Made by a program: the position numbers and the translations under genes. From Flavobacterium commune (GTDB taxonomy: Bacteria > Bacteroidota > Bacteroidia > Flavobacteriales > Flavobacteriaceae): a stretch of 64,000 nucleotides of DNA. Location of the stretch: contig NZ_CP017774.1 in NCBI RefSeq assembly GCF_001857965.1, positions 1,736,001 through 1,800,000 of the forward strand, in the 5' to 3' direction. The stretch's first letter is position 1; each line of letters begins with the position of its first letter. The notes under the pieces are model-generated. The model worked only from the letters and a program-made list of their open reading frames with translations. It did no database searches and had not been told where the DNA came from. Shown here one piece after another: positions 40,796-50,482 of the stretch.

Positions 40796-40987
40796 AGTAC
40801 ATTACATTTTATGTTAGCCAAATATAAATGATATTTTTCAGGAAATTTGTTTAATTCTTCTTAATTTTTTTATTCTGATTTTGTTGTTTATTTTGACAAT
40901 AATATAAAAAATCACTAATAAATAAGGCTGAATATTCTCTTAATTCGTACATTTATCTCCCCGGTTTTTTAATGAAATACAATTATA

Positions 40988-42364
40988 ATGTCTCAATTTC
41001 TGCTGTTAGACCCCAAAACTGTTTTCCAACTTTATTTTTTAGGAAATTTATTTGTTTGTATTCTGATATTTAGCTACTCGTTTTCTTATGCTACTACCGA
41101 CAACAGAAAGATTTTAAACTACTATGGTCTTGGCAAGTTATTGTTAACCATAGGTTGGGTTTTTCTTTTTTTAAGAAATACCATTCCTGATTTCCTTTCG
41201 ATTAATATAGCTAATATGATTGTTTTTTCGGCCTGTTGTTATGAAACAATTGCAATACTTGCTATGTTTAAAACAAAATCAAAGCAGTCGGTTAAAATAC
41301 AAATAGGGATAACTATTGTGGCAGCAATCGTTTTTAACATCGCAACAGTTTTAGAAAGCACCATTAATACCCGTGTTTTGATTGTTTCTATTGGTTTATT
41401 TGCTATTTATTTACGACCAACTATTAGCTATTTTACGGATACAAAACATAATTTCTTCAGAACCTTCTACGGACTATGTTTTTCCGGATTTGAAATTTTA
41501 TTGGTCATCAGAATCATTTATAATTATTTCAATCCGCAAACGGATTTCTTTGCACAAAGTGTTTTTGATAGCATGTATAATGTCACTTTGTTTTTGCTGT
41601 CGTTAACCAGTACCGTTGGTTTTTTATTACTGATAAAAGAAAAACAGGATTTGAAAATCCAGCGACTTTTAAAAGATAAAAATCAGTTTTTTTCTATCAT
41701 CGCTCATGATTTGCGTGGGCCTTTAGGATCTTCGGTTGGACTTTCGGAAATACTAACCGAAAATATTGGACAGTATAGTCTTGAAGAAATTAAAGAGATT
41801 ACTGAAATGCTCCATCAATCCAACAAAAACAGTTACAAACTGCTGGAAAATCTATTAGGATGGTCGCAGGTACAAACCGGTATGATTGAGTTTAATCCGA
41901 AGAAAATTGCGTTGAATGCTTTAATTGAGGATAATCTGGAACTCAATAAAAATGCAGCATTGAATAAAAATATCCGTCTTATGTTTGATTCGGATGAATT
42001 TATCGAAGTCGAAGCCGATAAGAATATGATTGATACCATAGTGCGAAATTTACTGACAAACGCAATTAAGTTTACTGATAAACACGGTCAAATACAGGTG
42101 AAAATGAAAAAACAGGCTCAAAATGCTGAGGTTTCTGTTATAGATAGCGGTGTTGGGATTCCTAATAACATCAAAGAAAAATTGTTTAAAATCAATGGGA
42201 GAGTTACGCAAAAAGGGACTGAAAACGAAATAGGAACAGGACTGGGTTTGTTACTTTGCAGTGAATTTATAAAAAAACACCAAGGCGAAATTTGGGTAGA
42301 AAGTGAAATAGGTAAGGGGAGTACTTTTAAGTTTAGTTTGCCTTTAGCATCGATGAAAAATTAG
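40988..42364 (+). CDS. Membrane sensor histidine kinase
   Basis: A 458-residue kinase. About six or seven transmembrane helices occupy 1-215 (YFLGNLFVCILIFSYSFSYA..., LLLSLTSTVGFLLLIKEK) with no extracellular domain. This resembles the 7TM-type sensor arrangement. HisKA has FFSIIAHDLRGPLGSSVGLSEIL with the phospho-acceptor His240. The HATPase has NLLTNAIKF, DSGVGIP and GTGLGLLLCSEFI. No response regulator gene is adjacent, so the partner is elsewhere (orphan kinase). An independent unit between divergent BI-1 and a terminator shared with the GH31 gene. Confidence 0.92.
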   Translation: MSQFLLLDPKTVFQLYFLGNLFVCILIFSYSFSYATTDNRKILNYYGLGKLLLTIGWVFLFLRNTIPDFLSINIANMIVFSACCYETIAILAMFKTKSKQSVKIQIGITIVAAIVFNIATVLESTINTRVLIVSIGLFAIYLRPTISYFTDTKHNFFRTFYGLCFSGFEILLVIRIIYNYFNPQTDFFAQSVFDSMYNVTLFLLSLTSTVGFLLLIKEKQDLKIQRLLKDKNQFFSIIAHDLRGPLGSSVGLSEILTENIGQYSLEEIKEITEMLHQSNKNSYKLLENLLGWSQVQTGMIEFNPKKIALNALIEDNLELNKNAALNKNIRLMFDSDEFIEVEADKNMIDTIVRNLLTNAIKFTDKHGQIQVKMKKQAQNAEVSVIDSGVGIPNNIKEKLFKINGRVTQKGTENEIGTGLGLLLCSEFIKKHQGEIWVESEIGKGSTFKFSLPLASMKN

Positions 42365-42371
42365 CTTAGTA

Positions 42372-42406
42372 AAAAGGCTGTCTCACTTTTTGTGAAACAG
42401 CCTTTG
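42372..42406. terminator. Terminator between the histidine kinase and GH31
   Basis: AAAGGCTGT and ACAGCCTTT enclose an inner CAC/GTG stem; A and T tracts flank it on both strands between convergent genes. Confidence 0.85.
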
Positions 42407-42445
42407 TAATGTAATTGAAGAGAATTCAAAAATCTAAAAATGCTA

Positions 42446-44932
42446 TTACAATTTCACCGATTTTTCCTTTCCGTCGTAACTTATAGTTTTATCGAAATTA
42501 GTTGTACCAGTCATTCCAGTTCCTTTTCCCTTAGTTGCAAGTATAATATTAAACGTTCTGTTTTTTATCATTCCTTTGAAGTCTCCTTTTCTTTTTCCAA
42601 CAGTTAATGTTTTAGTTTGCTCATTCCATTTAAAAGTTATTGTAGAATAGGCTCCTTTTTCATAATTGTAATTGTCGTTTTCATCTTCGTATAAAGTGAA
42701 TTCACCATTAGCTCCGGGATAAACACGAATTTCTAAGTTATCCCATTTTTTCTCCGTAGCATATTGCACTTTTGGACCAAAAGGAATAATACTTCCTGCT
42801 TTAATGTACAAAGGAATTTCATCGATAGTTGTTGCTTTTTCAATTTCCTGACCACCATTAATTTTCTCATTTGTCCAGAAATCAAACCATGCTGCTCCTT
42901 CTGGCAAATACACTTTTGTCGATTTAGCCTGGGTAAAAGTAACAGCTTGTACTTTAGCTCCGTTAGCATCATTATCTTTATTCCAACCTGTTTCTTCGTT
43001 TGATTTTACAATAGTTTCCGGAGTATATTGCGCATTAACAACAGGTGCAACCAATATTGATTTACCAAATAGATACTCATTGTTCATATCTACCACCTTC
43101 TTATCATTAAAATCCATCACCAAAGCACGCATCATAGTCGATTGATTATTGGTAATATCCCAAGAAGCAGAATAAATATAGGGCAACAATGAATAACGCA
43201 AATCAATTGTTTTAACTATCGCATCATAAATTGTTTCGCCTTTTTTTCCAAAATTATAAATCTCTCTTGGAATATCTGTACCATGCGAACGCATCATAGG
43301 AGTGAATGCCCCAAACTGAAGCCAGCGAACATACAATTCCTGAAACGATGGATTCTTAGTTCCGTCGCCCCATCCTCTTTTATAAGCACCTGCGAAAAAA
43401 CCTCCAATATCCGTATTCCAATACGGAATGGCACTCATAGAAAAGTTTAGACCAGCCGGTATCTGATTGCGTAAGGATTGCCAAGAGGAATTCACATCAC
43501 CCGACCAGGTATTAGCTCCGTAACGTTGTTGTCCAGCAAAAGCTGAGCGGGTAAGAATAAAAATACGTTTATCAGCACTTGCTGCACGTTGGTGTTCTGA
43601 AACTCCTCCTACCGTCATCAATGGAAAAGCGTTGCGTACTTTTCGGAACGAACCAAGGTGCGTTTTTAAATCAAAATCGGAAGGTTTAAAGTCTAGATGA
43701 TCTGGTTCGGACGAATCCATCCACCATCCGTCAATTCCCAACGAGAAAAGACCTTTGTTTAAATACTTCCAATATATATCACGAGCTCCTGGATTGTATG
43801 GATCATAAGGCTGAACACCTGATGGATAGTCACGGTTTGGCGGCCAGGTTTCTAATCCTGATTGTGGCCAGGTACCAAAATTTAAAAGCATACCCTTTGG
43901 TTGCATTTCTCGAAATTGCTTAGTTTGTGGTCCAAATGAATTCCAAATAGAAATAATTAGGTGTGCATTCATGTTGTGAATATCATCCACCATTTTCTTT
44001 GGTTGTGGGAATTCAGGATTTAGAAAATCCATCGCATTCCACAAATAATTATTTCCCCAATATTGCCAATCCTGAATAATTCCATCAAGCGGAACACCCA
44101 ATTCACGGTATTTACTCACTACGCCTACCAGTTCATCTTGGCTTTTGTAGCGTTCTTTACTTTGCCAATAACCAAATGTCCATAATGGAAACATCGGAGC
44201 TTGTCCGGTAAGCTCTCGCATACCTGCAATCGAACCATCAATGTTTCCACCAACCATAAAATAATAATCAATACAATCGCCAACTTCTGATTTGAATGAA
44301 GCACTTTCTGGCTTATCTTCAAAAGTAGTAGGCGAATAATTATCCCAGAACAATCCGTAGCCTTTTGTAGAAACCAGGAAAGGTACATAATCATCAACAT
44401 TGCCTTGTACCATGTTGATTTTTGCATTACGCAGTGATAATTTACCTCGCTGTTGTTGACCCAGACCATAAATAGCCTCGTCTTTATCTAACACAAATAA
44501 TTGATTGATACTATAGGTTTTAGATCCTGCATCATCAAAATCAGTAAATTTTGATCCTGATGCTGCCTCATTTAAAAGTGCTCCTCCAGCAATTGTGTAA
44601 TATGCTATTTTACCCGATTTTAAATCAACATCCACTTTCAGTTTTTCGCTTTTTAACGAAACCACATCTCCTTTTTGTTGAATTGTGAATTTTGTTTGCT
44701 GTGGTTTTTTGGTAACGGATAGACTTTCTTTTTTGAAAGCAACTCCTTCAGGTGATTTTAAAATACGAACAATACCTGGACTGTAAAACTGAACCTCAAC
44801 ATCCATATACTGAAGTTTGGTTTTTAGCCCTAAAGCCGTTTTTTGATAATTTTGAGCTGCTAATGACGAAAAAGAAAACAGCGCAAGCAACAAAATGTAC
44901 TGGCGGTTTCTACTCAGAAATGCATTTTTCAT
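42446..44932 (-). CDS. Glycoside hydrolase family 31 (alpha-glucosidase/alpha-xylosidase type)
   Basis: An 828-residue secreted hydrolase with signal peptide ending SSLAAQ. The N-terminal beta-sandwich (about 30-235) and (beta/alpha)8 barrel are seen. The nucleophile lies in GIDGWWMDSSEPD (Asp406), the acid/base in NTWSGDVNSSW (Asp479), and substrate-binding in GWGDGTKNPSF. C-terminal beta domains end DKTISYDGKEKSVKL. GH31 members remove alpha-glucosyl or alpha-xylosyl residues from non-reducing ends. The sequence resembles the alpha-xylosidase/transglucosidase branch, but the alpha-glucan context favours alpha-glucosidase activity. It is the last gene of the locus, 105 bp after the hybrid regulator. 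Confidence 0.93.
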   Translation of the reverse strand: MKNAFLSRNRQYILLLALFSFSSLAAQNYQKTALGLKTKLQYMDVEVQFYSPGIVRILKSPEGVAFKKESLSVTKKPQQTKFTIQQKGDVVSLKSEKLKVDVDLKSGKIAYYTIAGGALLNEAASGSKFTDFDDAGSKTYSINQLFVLDKDEAIYGLGQQQRGKLSLRNAKINMVQGNVDDYVPFLVSTKGYGLFWDNYSPTTFEDKPESASFKSEVGDCIDYYFMVGGNIDGSIAGMRELTGQAPMFPLWTFGYWQSKERYKSQDELVGVVSKYRELGVPLDGIIQDWQYWGNNYLWNAMDFLNPEFPQPKKMVDDIHNMNAHLIISIWNSFGPQTKQFREMQPKGMLLNFGTWPQSGLETWPPNRDYPSGVQPYDPYNPGARDIYWKYLNKGLFSLGIDGWWMDSSEPDHLDFKPSDFDLKTHLGSFRKVRNAFPLMTVGGVSEHQRAASADKRIFILTRSAFAGQQRYGANTWSGDVNSSWQSLRNQIPAGLNFSMSAIPYWNTDIGGFFAGAYKRGWGDGTKNPSFQELYVRWLQFGAFTPMMRSHGTDIPREIYNFGKKGETIYDAIVKTIDLRYSLLPYIYSASWDITNNQSTMMRALVMDFNDKKVVDMNNEYLFGKSILVAPVVNAQYTPETIVKSNEETGWNKDNDANGAKVQAVTFTQAKSTKVYLPEGAAWFDFWTNEKINGGQEIEKATTIDEIPLYIKAGSIIPFGPKVQYATEKKWDNLEIRVYPGANGEFTLYEDENDNYNYEKGAYSTITFKWNEQTKTLTVGKRKGDFKGMIKNRTFNIILATKGKGTGMTGTTNFDKTISYDGKEKSVKL

Positions 44933-44992
44933 TTGGTTTATTTTAAGTTAATCAATATCAACCAAAGCTATTTATATTCATTTAAAGAAAGT

Positions 44993-45031
44993 GGTACGAT
45001 ATGTTGTTTTCATTGGTACATTTCGTTGTTT
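44993..45031. promoter_or_regulatory. Direct repeat GGTAC-N5-GTTGTTT x2, 22-bp period
   Basis: GGTAC at 44993 and 45015 and GTTGTTT at 45003 and 45025 are in identical relative positions. Each half is 17 bp, the two are exactly 22 bp (two helical turns) apart, and they lie in the 105-bp gap between the hybrid regulator and GH31. AraC-type domains often bind such tandem half-sites, so this is a good candidate operator for GH31. Confidence 0.5.
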
Positions 45032-45037
45032 ATTCTT

Positions 45038-48000
45038 TTACAACAACTCATTATCAGTACTTTTAACGTTTTGAACATACTTTGACGGACTGACTCCAAA
45101 AGCTTCTTTAAAATATTTGCTGAAATATTTCTGCGTATTGAAACCTACTTTTTCGGCTACTTCAGCTACTGGATATTGTCCCTGAATTAAAAGTTGAGCA
45201 GCGCGTTTTAATCGAATGGAACGAATAAATTCCGAAGGTGCCAGTCCTGTTATAGAGTGCATTTTTTTATACAAAACCGTTCGATCCATTCCCAAATCCT
45301 GACTAAATTGCTGAACGGAATAATCTGGATTATCCATGTTTTTTTCCATGCAGTCAAGTGCCTTTTCAATCAGCTGTTCGTCAATTGAGGTAATCGTAAT
45401 CTCTTTTGGATTCACTTCTAATTTTTTCGAAAATGCCGATTGCCGTTGGTTTTTCTGTGCAATCAATTTCTCTATTCGAAGTAATAATATTTTCAGATTA
45501 AACGGCTTAGCCAAATATTCATCAGCTCCCGATTGATAGCCCGTCATTTTAAGTTCTTCGGATGTGCGTGCGGTCAATAATATCACAGGAATATGCGAAG
45601 TTTGTACGTTTGATTTTATGCGTTTGCACAATTCGAATCCATCAACTTTGGGCATCATCACATCGCTTATGATTAAATCGGGAGATTTTGACAAAGCCAA
45701 AACTTCTCCTTCTTCGCCATCAGCAGCTTCAAAAACTTCATATTGATGAGACAATTCGGTTACCAGAAAACGTCTTAAATCATCATTGTCTTCCACTACT
45801 AAAAGAGTCTCTTTCTTTGATGTTGTTTCAATATTCTGATTATCGATTGTATCTTCAGGAACAGCAACAAGAATTTCAGAATCTAATTTTTGAGGAACAA
45901 GATTTGTTGGAATTCTAACCGAAAATATCGTTTTTATATTCGGTTCACTTTCCACCATTACATCTCCAGAATGTAATTCAACATATTCTTTTACCAGATG
46001 CAATCCAATTCCGCTTCCGCCCTGAGTTGTCGAAGCCTGATAAAAACGGTTGAATACATTAGGCGCATCATTTTCCGAAATTCCTAAACCTGAATCAACA
46101 ACTTCCAGTTGTATAACATCCGAATTTTGACTTTCTTTTGGTTTCGAAATTCGCACGGTAATTGTTCCTCCTGCTGGAGTAAACTTGAAAGCATTCGACA
46201 ACAAATTATTAATTACTTTATATAATTTATCATTATCAAAATACAGGAACAACTCTGGCTTTTCGGATTGTATCGAAAAATCAATCTGTTTTTCCTGTGC
46301 CAGTTTGCCAAATAAATCTTCAAATTGCATTACAAAATCTATCAAATCGCCAAAAGTAAGATTCAGTTTTTCACCCGAAATTTCCAATCGTCTAAAATCC
46401 AATAACTGATTGACCAAATGTTGCAAATTTAATGCATGACGGTGCACTAATTGAATTCTGGATTCGATTGCAGTTCCTTTTATTTCTTTCAAAATGGATT
46501 CCAGCGGAGTAATAATCAACGTAAGCGGGGTGCGGAATTCATGGCTGACATTGGTAAAAAAACTAAATTTCATTTCATTCAGTTTTTCTTCATTCTTACG
46601 TATTAATTGCTGATTGGTCCATTTTTTATAATAAGATAATGAAAAATAAAGCAACAACGAGAGGAGTACCAAATACAAAACATAAGCAACTGGCGTTTTC
46701 CAAAAAGGTGGATTTACAACAATTTTGATTTCGGCATACTCTTTCGACCATTCTCTACTATTGCTTGCCGCCTTCACTTTCAGCACATAAGTTCCTGGAG
46801 CCAAATTAGTATACGAAGCATTTCCAGTTCCATTTTGCGCCACTATTTCACGCCAATTATCATCCACACCTTCCAGACGATAGCGGTAATAGGTTTGCGT
46901 AGGATTGACATAATTCAATGCCGAAAAATCAACACTTATAAAATTCTGATTGTAATTTAACGCAATACTTTTAGTTGTAGCAATTGCATTTTTCAATATG
47001 ATATTACCATCATAAGATTCACCCGATTTAACTTTTGTTCCAAAAAGCATTAAACCAGTAAACAATGGTTTTTGCAATTGTTTAAACGACCAAGGTTTTT
47101 GTAAATCGATGCTGTTAAAACCATTAACACCGCCCATTAACAGCTGTCCATTATTCGATGCAAAAGTAGCGGAAGCTGTAAATTCATTCTCAATCACTCC
47201 ATCGTAATGGTTGAAATTGGCAATCGAAAAACGAAGCTTTTTTTCCTTAGTATCTACTGCAATACGGGAAACACCTCCCGCGGTGGTAACCCATATTAGT
47301 CCTTGCTTGTCTTCTACAATTCCTTTAATGCTATTATTCACCAAGCCATCATCGGTAAAAAGCGTATGCAATTCGGATTTTGATGGCTGCCAAACACTTA
47401 ACCCATCCTGAGTGCCAATCCATACAATTCCACGACTGTCCTTGAAAATAGCTGTATAATTTTGGTTTTCGTTTTTCAGCAATTTTTTCAGCGGTTGGCT
47501 GATTTTATTCTTTTTATAATTATAAACAAACAATTCAGCGTTGCTTCTTCCCAAAAAAGATTGGGTATCAAAAGCAATCAATTGAGAAACTGAACCTAAG
47601 GATTCTCCATTCAACACCAATTTCAACGGCTGAAACACTCCATTCGCAGAATTAAAAACAGCTAATCCATCTGATGTTGCGACTAAAAATTCTCCATCTG
47701 GTTTTTCCACAATGGAACGACAATTTCCACCGAGAGGATCAATATGTTTAAGCTGATTGTTTTGCAAACAATACACTCCTTTATTTCGTGTACAAATCCA
47801 AATCCGATTTTGGGAATCTTTTGTCATCGAAAAACAATCTACATCGGCTGGCAATCCAGTAAAAATGGAAAGTTTCGAAGTTTCCGGAGAATAACTGTAC
47901 AGTCCATTTTTTGTTCCAACCAAAATCGTATTTTGTGTCGTTTGCTCAAAACAACTTACATCAATATCTTTTAATTGTGTTCCAAAAAACGTTTTCCCAA

Positions 48001-49045
48001 CATTCTTAAATTTGAATCGGTCAGGATGGTAATACAACAATCCATGATTGAATGTCCCAATCCAGAGTCCGCCTTGTGAATCGTTATAAAGTGTACTCGC
48101 TTCGGTATTTACTGCGGTTCCATCAACCAATTTAAACGATGGAATAAAATGTTTTTCTTTCAGATTTTTGTCAATAAACCACAATCCGATAGCGCAACTC
48201 ACCCATAAATTGCCTTTTTTATCGACAGAAATGGTATTGAGCCAATAGTCAGTTTGAAGTATTTTTGTATGCGTCCGTTTTTTAATATCATAAGCCAACA
48301 TGACACTCCCTCCTCCATTCCGTATTTGATACAATGAATTCTCCGACTGAACAACCATCAGCGTGTTGCCATATTTCGTTGGATTTTCATTCGACAAAGA
48401 ATTGGTTTTATACAACTCTTTAGCCGTCTTCAAATCATAACAAACTATCAATCCATGTCTATAGAACAGAAAAAGTTGTTGCTTAATAACAGCTATATCA
48501 TAAAGTTGGTCTTTTGTCCCATTGGGAGTCGAAACGTTTTTGAGAAAAATTGAAGTCTTTCCGTTTTTGGCATTTCGAAATAACAACTTATCGGAAGATG
48601 TGAGCACCCAATAATTCTGAGAAGCATCCAGAAAAAAGTCAGCAATGGGTTCCCGAATTCCCATTTTCAATAAAATACTATCAGGTTTCGACACAAAACG
48701 TTCCTGTTTTATATCAATACCCATCAGCTTTGCTTTGTCTTTTATCCAGACATATTCTTTGTCCACATAGCCATGGTGAAATCCTGAATAGCCCGTTAAT
48801 CGGGAAATGTTGTTGCCTTTTAGATGTAAATATTTAAAAGAAGTTCCGTCATAAATATTGGTTACACCTTCGGTGGTAATTACCATTCGACCATCTTGAA
48901 GTTGCAAAATGGTACGCACTCTATTTTCAGAAAGTCCGTTTTTAGAATCGATAGCTGTAAATACGAAAGACTGCTGCGCATTTAGAGATACACAGCAAAA
49001 CAAAAACAACCCCAGTAAAATATAACGACGAAAATTACTATTCAT
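45038..49045 (-). CDS. Hybrid two-component system regulator (HTCS)
   Basis: One 1335-residue protein combines sensor, kinase, receiver and DNA-binding domain. After a signal (...SLNAQQSFVF) come periplasmic two-bladed propeller repeats (about 25-690, seen as DSQGGLWIGTFNHGLLYY, DSRGIVWIGTQDGLSVW). A Y_Y_Y domain (YRYRLEGVDDNWREI) and a TM helix near 785-805 follow. HisKA has FFTNVSHEFRTPLTL (His835), then HATPase, receiver DVMMPKVDG (Asp1128) and a C-terminal AraC HTH ending FGVSPSKYVQN. HTCS proteins sense oligosaccharides and switch on polysaccharide-utilisation genes. The likely targets are the GH31 and sus-like genes here; the sugar is unknown. Confidence 0.96.
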   Translation of the reverse strand: MNSNFRRYILLGLFLFCCVSLNAQQSFVFTAIDSKNGLSENRVRTILQLQDGRMVITTEGVTNIYDGTSFKYLHLKGNNISRLTGYSGFHHGYVDKEYVWIKDKAKLMGIDIKQERFVSKPDSILLKMGIREPIADFFLDASQNYWVLTSSDKLLFRNAKNGKTSIFLKNVSTPNGTKDQLYDIAVIKQQLFLFYRHGLIVCYDLKTAKELYKTNSLSNENPTKYGNTLMVVQSENSLYQIRNGGGSVMLAYDIKKRTHTKILQTDYWLNTISVDKKGNLWVSCAIGLWFIDKNLKEKHFIPSFKLVDGTAVNTEASTLYNDSQGGLWIGTFNHGLLYYHPDRFKFKNVGKTFFGTQLKDIDVSCFEQTTQNTILVGTKNGLYSYSPETSKLSIFTGLPADVDCFSMTKDSQNRIWICTRNKGVYCLQNNQLKHIDPLGGNCRSIVEKPDGEFLVATSDGLAVFNSANGVFQPLKLVLNGESLGSVSQLIAFDTQSFLGRSNAELFVYNYKKNKISQPLKKLLKNENQNYTAIFKDSRGIVWIGTQDGLSVWQPSKSELHTLFTDDGLVNNSIKGIVEDKQGLIWVTTAGGVSRIAVDTKEKKLRFSIANFNHYDGVIENEFTASATFASNNGQLLMGGVNGFNSIDLQKPWSFKQLQKPLFTGLMLFGTKVKSGESYDGNIILKNAIATTKSIALNYNQNFISVDFSALNYVNPTQTYYRYRLEGVDDNWREIVAQNGTGNASYTNLAPGTYVLKVKAASNSREWSKEYAEIKIVVNPPFWKTPVAYVLYLVLLSLLLYFSLSYYKKWTNQQLIRKNEEKLNEMKFSFFTNVSHEFRTPLTLIITPLESILKEIKGTAIESRIQLVHRHALNLQHLVNQLLDFRRLEISGEKLNLTFGDLIDFVMQFEDLFGKLAQEKQIDFSIQSEKPELFLYFDNDKLYKVINNLLSNAFKFTPAGGTITVRISKPKESQNSDVIQLEVVDSGLGISENDAPNVFNRFYQASTTQGGSGIGLHLVKEYVELHSGDVMVESEPNIKTIFSVRIPTNLVPQKLDSEILVAVPEDTIDNQNIETTSKKETLLVVEDNDDLRRFLVTELSHQYEVFEAADGEEGEVLALSKSPDLIISDVMMPKVDGFELCKRIKSNVQTSHIPVILLTARTSEELKMTGYQSGADEYLAKPFNLKILLLRIEKLIAQKNQRQSAFSKKLEVNPKEITITSIDEQLIEKALDCMEKNMDNPDYSVQQFSQDLGMDRTVLYKKMHSITGLAPSEFIRSIRLKRAAQLLIQGQYPVAEVAEKVGFNTQKYFSKYFKEAFGVSPSKYVQNVKSTDNELL

Positions 49046-49082
49046 AATTGTTATTGGAATTCACAATAACGAAACTACAAAA

Positions 49083-49118
49083 AAAACCGTCTCGCTTTTT
49101 TTAAAACGAGACGGTTTT
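49083..49118 (-). terminator. Terminator after the FGE-like gene
   Basis: AAAACCGTCTCG and CGAGACGGTTTT form a 12-bp perfect stem, downstream of the minus-strand 49139-50203 gene and just before the HTCS start, so HTCS is transcribed separately. Confidence 0.9.
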
Positions 49119-49138
49119 ATAGTTGTACAGTTTCAAAA

Positions 49139-50203
49139 TCAATTCTTTTGAAGCATTTTCAAATCAACAACTGTTCTAAAACCCACATGGTTTGAACTGG
49201 AACCTTCAGCCATTCCCATTCGGGCAGAAATTCTGAAACTGGAACAATAGGATTCGTTACACAAAAAAGAACCTCCTTTTATTATTCGCTCATTTTCATA
49301 TTGATTGCTTGGATTCCATGCTTCAGTAGCCCCCTGAGGATTTCTGGTAGTTTCCCCTTTCGAAAATAACTCCTGATAGTAATTTACATTGTACCAATCC
49401 TGAGTGTATTCCCAAACATTTCCGGCAATATCATAAATTCCTAATGAATTTGGAGTAAATGATTTCACCGCAGCCAAAGCTGAATAGCCATCACTTTTAG
49501 CGTTGTAATTTGGGAAATCTCCCTGCCAGGTATTGGCCTTTTTATCCATTTTTGATTGATCATCGCCCCAACTGTAAACAGGATTTTTTAAATTTCCCAT
49601 AGCTGCTAATTCCCATTCGGCTTCTGTAGGCAATCTGCGTTTCGCCCATTTGCAATAAGCCTGAGCATCTTCAAAAGAAATATGAACCACTGGATGATTA
49701 TCTTTTCCTATGATATTGGAATTTTTCCCTTCTGGATGTCTCCAATTAGCTCCTGTTTGCCATTTCCACCACTGACGAAAATCAGTATAATTAGTCACAT
49801 TTTTTACCTCATCATTAAAAACCAAAGAACCGGGCTGCAATATAGAATCGGCTGGTTTTGGTGTTCCTTCGGGCAAGGATTTTTTAAATTCTTCCCAGTT
49901 AATTGGTCTTTCGGCAGTGGTTACATAATGAGTTTCAGCTACAAATTTTTTAAAACAGGCATTCGTAACTTCGGAGATATCCATAAAAAAACCATCAACA
50001 GCAACACTATGTGCCGGTTTTTCATGTTCGAGTGCTAATCGATCGTTTTCTTTTGCTCCTTGTGTAAATGTATTTCCCGAAACCCACACCATATTGGGCG
50101 GAGTTACAACATTTTCGGGCTGATCTTTGATAACTTGCTCTTTGTTATTGCAAGCAAAAATGGCAACCAACAAAATTCCAAAAATCAACTTATTAATCTT
50201 CAT
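49139..50203 (-). CDS. Formylglycine-generating enzyme (SUMF1) family lipoprotein
   Basis: A 354-residue protein with lipobox LVAIFACNN, so predicted lipidated and envelope-located. The FGE-sulfatase fold opens with MVWVSGNTFTQGAKENDR and carries FFMDISEVTNACFKKFV, HPVVHISFEDAQAYCKWAKRRLPTEAEWELAA, and IAGNVWEYTQDWY. The C-terminal active-site pair of true FGEs is present: GGSFLCNESYCSSFRISAR (Cys315 and Cys320). That suggests real Cys-to-formylglycine conversion on sulfatases, but no sulfatase is in the window. Other members (for example GldK-type) are structural and lack this pair. It lies between the SusA-like GH13 and HTCS. Confidence 0.88.
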   Translation of the reverse strand: MKINKLIFGILLVAIFACNNKEQVIKDQPENVVTPPNMVWVSGNTFTQGAKENDRLALEHEKPAHSVAVDGFFMDISEVTNACFKKFVAETHYVTTAERPINWEEFKKSLPEGTPKPADSILQPGSLVFNDEVKNVTNYTDFRQWWKWQTGANWRHPEGKNSNIIGKDNHPVVHISFEDAQAYCKWAKRRLPTEAEWELAAMGNLKNPVYSWGDDQSKMDKKANTWQGDFPNYNAKSDGYSALAAVKSFTPNSLGIYDIAGNVWEYTQDWYNVNYYQELFSKGETTRNPQGATEAWNPSNQYENERIIKGGSFLCNESYCSSFRISARMGMAEGSSSNHVGFRTVVDLKMLQKN

Positions 50204-50316
50204 ATCAATTGTAATTTATCTTAAAGCAAAAAATACTTATACCATCCTAAAATTTAGGACTAGACAAAACTACTATTTTTTTAATGACTATCCGTCTCAT
50301 ATACCAATGATTGAGA

Positions 50317-50446
50317 ATGGCACACAGATGAAACTGATTTTAACGGATTATCGCAGATTGTGATTTACAAATAGCAATGAAAAATCCGTTTTTATCTGTT
50401 CAATCAGTGTCACCTGCCTGTCGGCAGACAGGTCTGCGGCCTGTTT
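50317..50446. repeat. Dispersed repeat A, copy 2 (reverse orientation)
   Basis: Contains CCTGCCTGTCGGCAGACAGG (50413-50432), the exact reverse complement of the hairpin at 13229-13248, with about 20 bp of matching flank. CACAGATGAAACTGATTTTAACGG and its inverted counterpart near 50380 add an outer imperfect inverted repeat. It fills the 279-bp gap between the FGE-like gene and the GH13, which has no gene. Confidence 0.85.
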
Positions 50447-50482
50447 TTAGTCTAGTCCGCTTAGCGGACAATCATGTTTTTT

